From Rudanella lutea DSM 19387 (GTDB taxonomy: Bacteria; Bacteroidota; Bacteroidia; Cytophagales; Spirosomataceae): a stretch of 64,000 bases of DNA. Under the pieces are notes generated by a model, which saw only the letters and a program-made list of their open reading frames with translations, had not been told where the DNA came from and ran no database searches. Shown in pieces: positions 61,124-64,000 of this stretch (positions are counted from its first letter, which is position 1; every line of letters begins with the position of its first letter). The stretch spans positions 5,289,694 to 5,353,693 of the forward strand of contig NZ_KB913013.1 in NCBI RefSeq assembly GCF_000383955.1. Reading direction: 5' to 3'. The translations under genes were made by a program, and so were the position numbers.

Positions 61124-63547
61124 TTACTTCATCTTCACAATGGTCACGCCGGCTCCGCCCCGGTCGGCGTGCTCGTCTTCCATACGGGCAACCTGCTTGT
61201 ACCGGCGGAGGTGCGTCCGGACGAGGTTCCGCAGAATACCGTCGCCTTTGCCGTGTACAATGCGGAGTTCGGGGTAGCCGAGCATGAGGGCATTGTCGAA
61301 AAATTGATCTACTTCAGTGATGGCCTCTTCGCCCCGCTTGCCGCGAATGTCGAGGTTGAAGCTGAAGTTCATCATTTTCTCGTTCAGGTCCATGCCCTGC
61401 ATTCGGGGCTTTTCGGTTTCGCCCACGGCTTCTTTGAACACCCGCCGACTTACCTTTTCGAGCCGGTTCAGCTTTACGTTCGATTTGAGGTCGCCGATAC
61501 TGATTTCGGCGTCTTTGCCCCGAATGGCCAGTACCTGCCCCACGGCTGTTTGCCCCTGAATCCGAACGTAGTCGCCCGCGCCGATTGGCCCCGTAGCCGA
61601 CTCGTACTCTTCTTTGGGTTTTGCCGGGGCGGCCACCACCTCAGGTTTGAGGGCTTTCTGCTCAAACTGCTGAAGCTCCTGCCTGATTTCGCGGGTGATT
61701 TCCTTGTCGGCCTTCACCTCCCGAATTTCCCGGATCGTGTTCTCAATCCGTTGGTTGGCTTCCTGCACCAGTGCCTTCGCTTTTTGCTTAGCGTCGTTGA
61801 GGAGTTGCTTCTGCTCGTTGTCGAGCTTGGTTTTCAGGGCTGTATATTCGGCGAGTTGCTGGGCCAGTTTGCGCTGGTTGATGCCAACTTCAATGTTTTT
61901 CTCGGCAAACACTTTTTTCTCAATGTCGAGCTCCTTGATGAGTTTCTCGAAGTTGACCTGCTGCGTTCCCAGTTTCTCTTTCGCCCGGTTGATTACGCCC
62001 TTGGGAAGCCCGATTTTCTGGGCAATCTCAAGCGCAAACGAAGAGCCCGGCCGGCCAATTTCGAGCTGGTAAAGCGGCTCCAGATGCTCACTGTCGAACC
62101 GCATCGCGCCGTTGACAAGGCCGTCGGTTTTGTCAGCAAATACCTTCAGATTGGTGTAGTGGGTGTTGATGACCCCGTACGCCCCCGACTTGTTGAGGTC
62201 TTCCAGAATAGCCTCGGCAATAGCACCCCCCAAACCCGGCTCGGTACCGGTACCAAACTCGTCGATGAGGAAAAGGGTGCGTTTGTTGGCCCCCACCATA
62301 AACTGCTTCATGGCCGTCAGGTGCGAGCTGTACGTGCTGAGGTCGTTTTCGAGCGACTGCTCGTCGCCAATGTCGATAAACAGATTCTGGAAAACGCCCA
62401 TCTCCGAAAAATCGGCCATAGGCACCAGCAGGCCGCATTGTAGCATGTATTGCACCAGCCCGAATGTTTTAAGCGCAATGGATTTACCCCCGGCATTGGG
62501 CCCCGAAATAATCAGAATCCGTCCGTTTTCGTCGAGCCGGGCCGTGAGCGGTACCACTTTTTTGCCTTCTGTTTTCTGGAGAGACAAAAAGAGTAGCGGG
62601 TGCCGAACGTCGGTCCAGTTCACAAACGGGCGGTTGTGCAACGTAGGCATTTCGGCCCCAATCTGAAGGGCCAACCGTGCCTTGGCCCGGATAAAGTCGA
62701 TCTGAGCCAGAAAGTTGACGGCTTTTTTGAGCCCCTCCAGGTGCGGCCGGAGCGTGTTGGTCAGGTCGAGCAGAACCCGGAAAATTTCGCGCCGTTCGGC
62801 GTATTCCAGCTCCCGAATCTCATTGTTGGCATCGAACACCTCGGCGGGTTCGAGAAATACGGTTTGGCCCGTGTTCGATTCGTCGTGCACAATACCCTTG
62901 ATTTTACGCTTGTGCTCGGCCGCAACCGGAATAACCAGCCGCCCTTCGCGCACGGTCAGGCTCATATCGTCGGGAATCCAGCCGTTTTGGCGGGCTTGCC
63001 GCAGAATAGAGTCGAGTTGCTTGCGGAGGTGAGCCTGCTCGGCAATGATCTGCTTCCGAATACGCGCCAGTTCGGGGGAGGCCGAATCGCGCACGCGGCC
63101 CCGGTCGTCGATAATCCGGTCGAGCGAATTGACGAGGTGCGGGTCGAGGGCCACTGGGCCGGCGAGTTCTTTCAGAAACGGAAACTGCCGGCCACCTGCC
63201 CGACCCTCCTCGCTCTTGGCCAGAAAGGTCAGGCAGGCCTGCGCGGTTTTGAGGGCCAGTTTCAGATCAAAAAAGTCTTCTTCCGTCAGGGCCAGCCCTT
63301 CAATCCGGGCCTTGGTCAGTTGCTCCCGAACATCAATGTAGTTCGACTGCGGAAACTCGGTTTCGTACTGAACAATCTGCTTGAATTCGGCCGTTTGGCG
63401 AAGCAGTTTGTCGATGAGCGAGTGATTGTCGGTGAAGCGAATTTTGTCCACGTAGTCCTGGCCGAGCGGGCTGATGCACGCTTGTTTGAGGAGTTCGCGG
63501 ATTTTATCAAATCCAAGTTTTTGTTCGAGGGTATTGGGGTACAGCAT
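61124..63547 (-). CDS. mutS2: MutS2 family endonuclease/ATPase
   Basis: An 807-residue protein of the MutS2 branch, which acts against homologous recombination or on stalled ribosomes. Order seen: MutS core and clamp (1-310), ATPase with Walker A in ISGPNAGGKSIALKTFGL, Walker B region in TLFLIDEFGTGTEPGLGG and the switch INTHYTNLKVF, then a long helical/coiled region (about 510-640), an SH3-like KOW-type segment (IGAGDYVRIQGQTAVGQVLA) and a C-terminal Smr nuclease domain (LDIRGKRGEEAITEVDQF, LRIVHGKGDGILRNLVRTHL). All parts look complete. Confidence 0.96.
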   Translation of the reverse strand: MLYPNTLEQKLGFDKIRELLKQACISPLGQDYVDKIRFTDNHSLIDKLLRQTAEFKQIVQYETEFPQSNYIDVREQLTKARIEGLALTEEDFFDLKLALKTAQACLTFLAKSEEGRAGGRQFPFLKELAGPVALDPHLVNSLDRIIDDRGRVRDSASPELARIRKQIIAEQAHLRKQLDSILRQARQNGWIPDDMSLTVREGRLVIPVAAEHKRKIKGIVHDESNTGQTVFLEPAEVFDANNEIRELEYAERREIFRVLLDLTNTLRPHLEGLKKAVNFLAQIDFIRAKARLALQIGAEMPTLHNRPFVNWTDVRHPLLFLSLQKTEGKKVVPLTARLDENGRILIISGPNAGGKSIALKTFGLVQYMLQCGLLVPMADFSEMGVFQNLFIDIGDEQSLENDLSTYSSHLTAMKQFMVGANKRTLFLIDEFGTGTEPGLGGAIAEAILEDLNKSGAYGVINTHYTNLKVFADKTDGLVNGAMRFDSEHLEPLYQLEIGRPGSSFALEIAQKIGLPKGVINRAKEKLGTQQVNFEKLIKELDIEKKVFAEKNIEVGINQRKLAQQLAEYTALKTKLDNEQKQLLNDAKQKAKALVQEANQRIENTIREIREVKADKEITREIRQELQQFEQKALKPEVVAAPAKPKEEYESATGPIGAGDYVRIQGQTAVGQVLAIRGKDAEISIGDLKSNVKLNRLEKVSRRVFKEAVGETEKPRMQGMDLNEKMMNFSFNLDIRGKRGEEAITEVDQFFDNALMLGYPELRIVHGKGDGILRNLVRTHLRRYKQVARMEDEHADRGGAGVTIVKMK

Positions 63548-63648
63548 TCAGGGCTGATCGATAAATGGGGTTAATGGGGCAAATGACCCCTTCTTGATAA
63601 CACATTATCGATTCGGGTGGTTCTGATGCCGACCGCTCCGGGGAGTGC

Positions 63649-64000
63649 TCACCTTCTTTTGTCGCTGACGGCGAGCCGAATCAGGTCGGCCGTGTTTTTG
63701 ACGCCTGCTTTCCGGATAATACTCGCCCGCTGATTGGCTACGGTATTTACACTGACGCCGAAACGCGTGGCAATCTCCGTGCTGCTCATTCCATCCATGA
63801 GGCAGTTGAGCACCTGGGCTTCGCGGGGGGTAATGCGGCTCCAAACGGTTGGGGTTTTAGCGGCCTGGGTGTCAGCTTCTGCCGAGACCGGTTGCTGACG
63901 TACCAACTGCTTGATAATGACGTTTGATGCGCTCGGCGGATAATACAACTCGCCGTTGACCACGGTTCGGATGGCTTTCAGGATTTCTGCCTGACCGGTG
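63649..64000 (-). CDS. NarL-type response regulator, 5' end outside the window
   Basis: The C-terminal 116 codons are present, open to the window edge; GTG at 63963 is an internal codon and not the likely start, because AEILKAIRTVVNGELYYPPS upstream is a continuation of the receiver domain. The LuxR helix-turn-helix is TPREAQVLNCLMDGMSSTEI then ATRFGVSVNTVANQRASI, related to that of the regulator at 5006-5680. The sensor kinase, if adjacent, lies beyond the window. The gap to mutS2 (63548-63648) shows no feature. Confidence 0.9.
   Translation of the reverse strand, partial: TGQAEILKAIRTVVNGELYYPPSASNVIIKQLVRQQPVSAEADTQAAKTPTVWSRITPREAQVLNCLMDGMSSTEIATRFGVSVNTVANQRASIIRKAGVKNTADLIRLAVSDKRR

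Noticed and set aside
61169-62443. A long open frame antisense to mutS2 (424 codons)
   Set aside because: MutS2 on the other strand has every expected motif. The antisense frame has no recognisable domain and the composition of a mirror frame.

Overview
The window looks like chromosomal DNA from a Bacteroidota bacterium of the class Cytophagia, plausibly a Spirosoma-like genus; this is inferred from gene content and not tested by phylogeny. Three things support it. Promoter-like sites in front of both tRNA genes fit the Bacteroidota pattern (TTG, about 19-20 bases, then TAnnTTTG). Strong Shine-Dalgarno sequences are scarce. The gene repertoire is typical of the group: GEVED/FN3 surface proteins, FAS1 lipoproteins, a mitochondrial-type aconitase, a c-type cytochrome/beta-propeller dehydrogenase, LytTR and NarL two-component systems and MutS2. 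No rRNA, CRISPR array, insertion sequence or prophage was seen.

Layout. 1-9 kb: a secreted Thr/Ser-rich protein (cut by the window edge), pgi behind a PIN-type toxin-antitoxin pair, a GH25 lysozyme, a 1-Cys peroxiredoxin, a NarL-type sensor/regulator pair, tRNA-Ala(GGC), a GIY-YIG protein and an NlpC/P60 lipoprotein. 9-16.7 kb: tex, a large haem-containing dehydrogenase, a class III aminotransferase and a repeat/beta-barrel protein. 16.7-23.6 kb: a co-directional cluster of two ATP-grasp-type enzymes, a GCS2 carboxylate-amine ligase, a class I glutamine amidotransferase, a DinB-fold protein and an esterase, with a divergent second esterase. This looks like a pathway building and trimming a small amide or peptide metabolite. 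23.8-31.1 kb: secreted GH16 glucanase, a dihaem cytochrome/beta-helix pair, a collagen-stalk lipoprotein and an esterase-like protein. 31.2-39.4 kb: XerC-like recombinase, two FAS1 lipoproteins, polA, a DinB-fold protein and a universal stress protein. 39.4-47.4 kb: M14 peptidase, tRNA-Glu with a degenerate second copy, aconitase, and a LytTR regulator with a TPR sensor kinase. 47.7-58.3 kb: four exported proteins ending in a 2363-residue metalloprotease/FN3 protein. 58.3-64 kb: a Septu-like ATPase plus HNH nuclease pair, a broken VapC with an intact antitoxin, mutS2 and the end of another NarL-type regulator.

The intergenic spaces carry an unusual load of imperfect palindromes of several sequence families. 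Some recur in the window, some lie in divergent promoter gaps or inside an operon, and one has been read into the C-terminus of the XerC-like recombinase. The amidoligase cluster and the Septu-like pair are the two most interesting gene systems.
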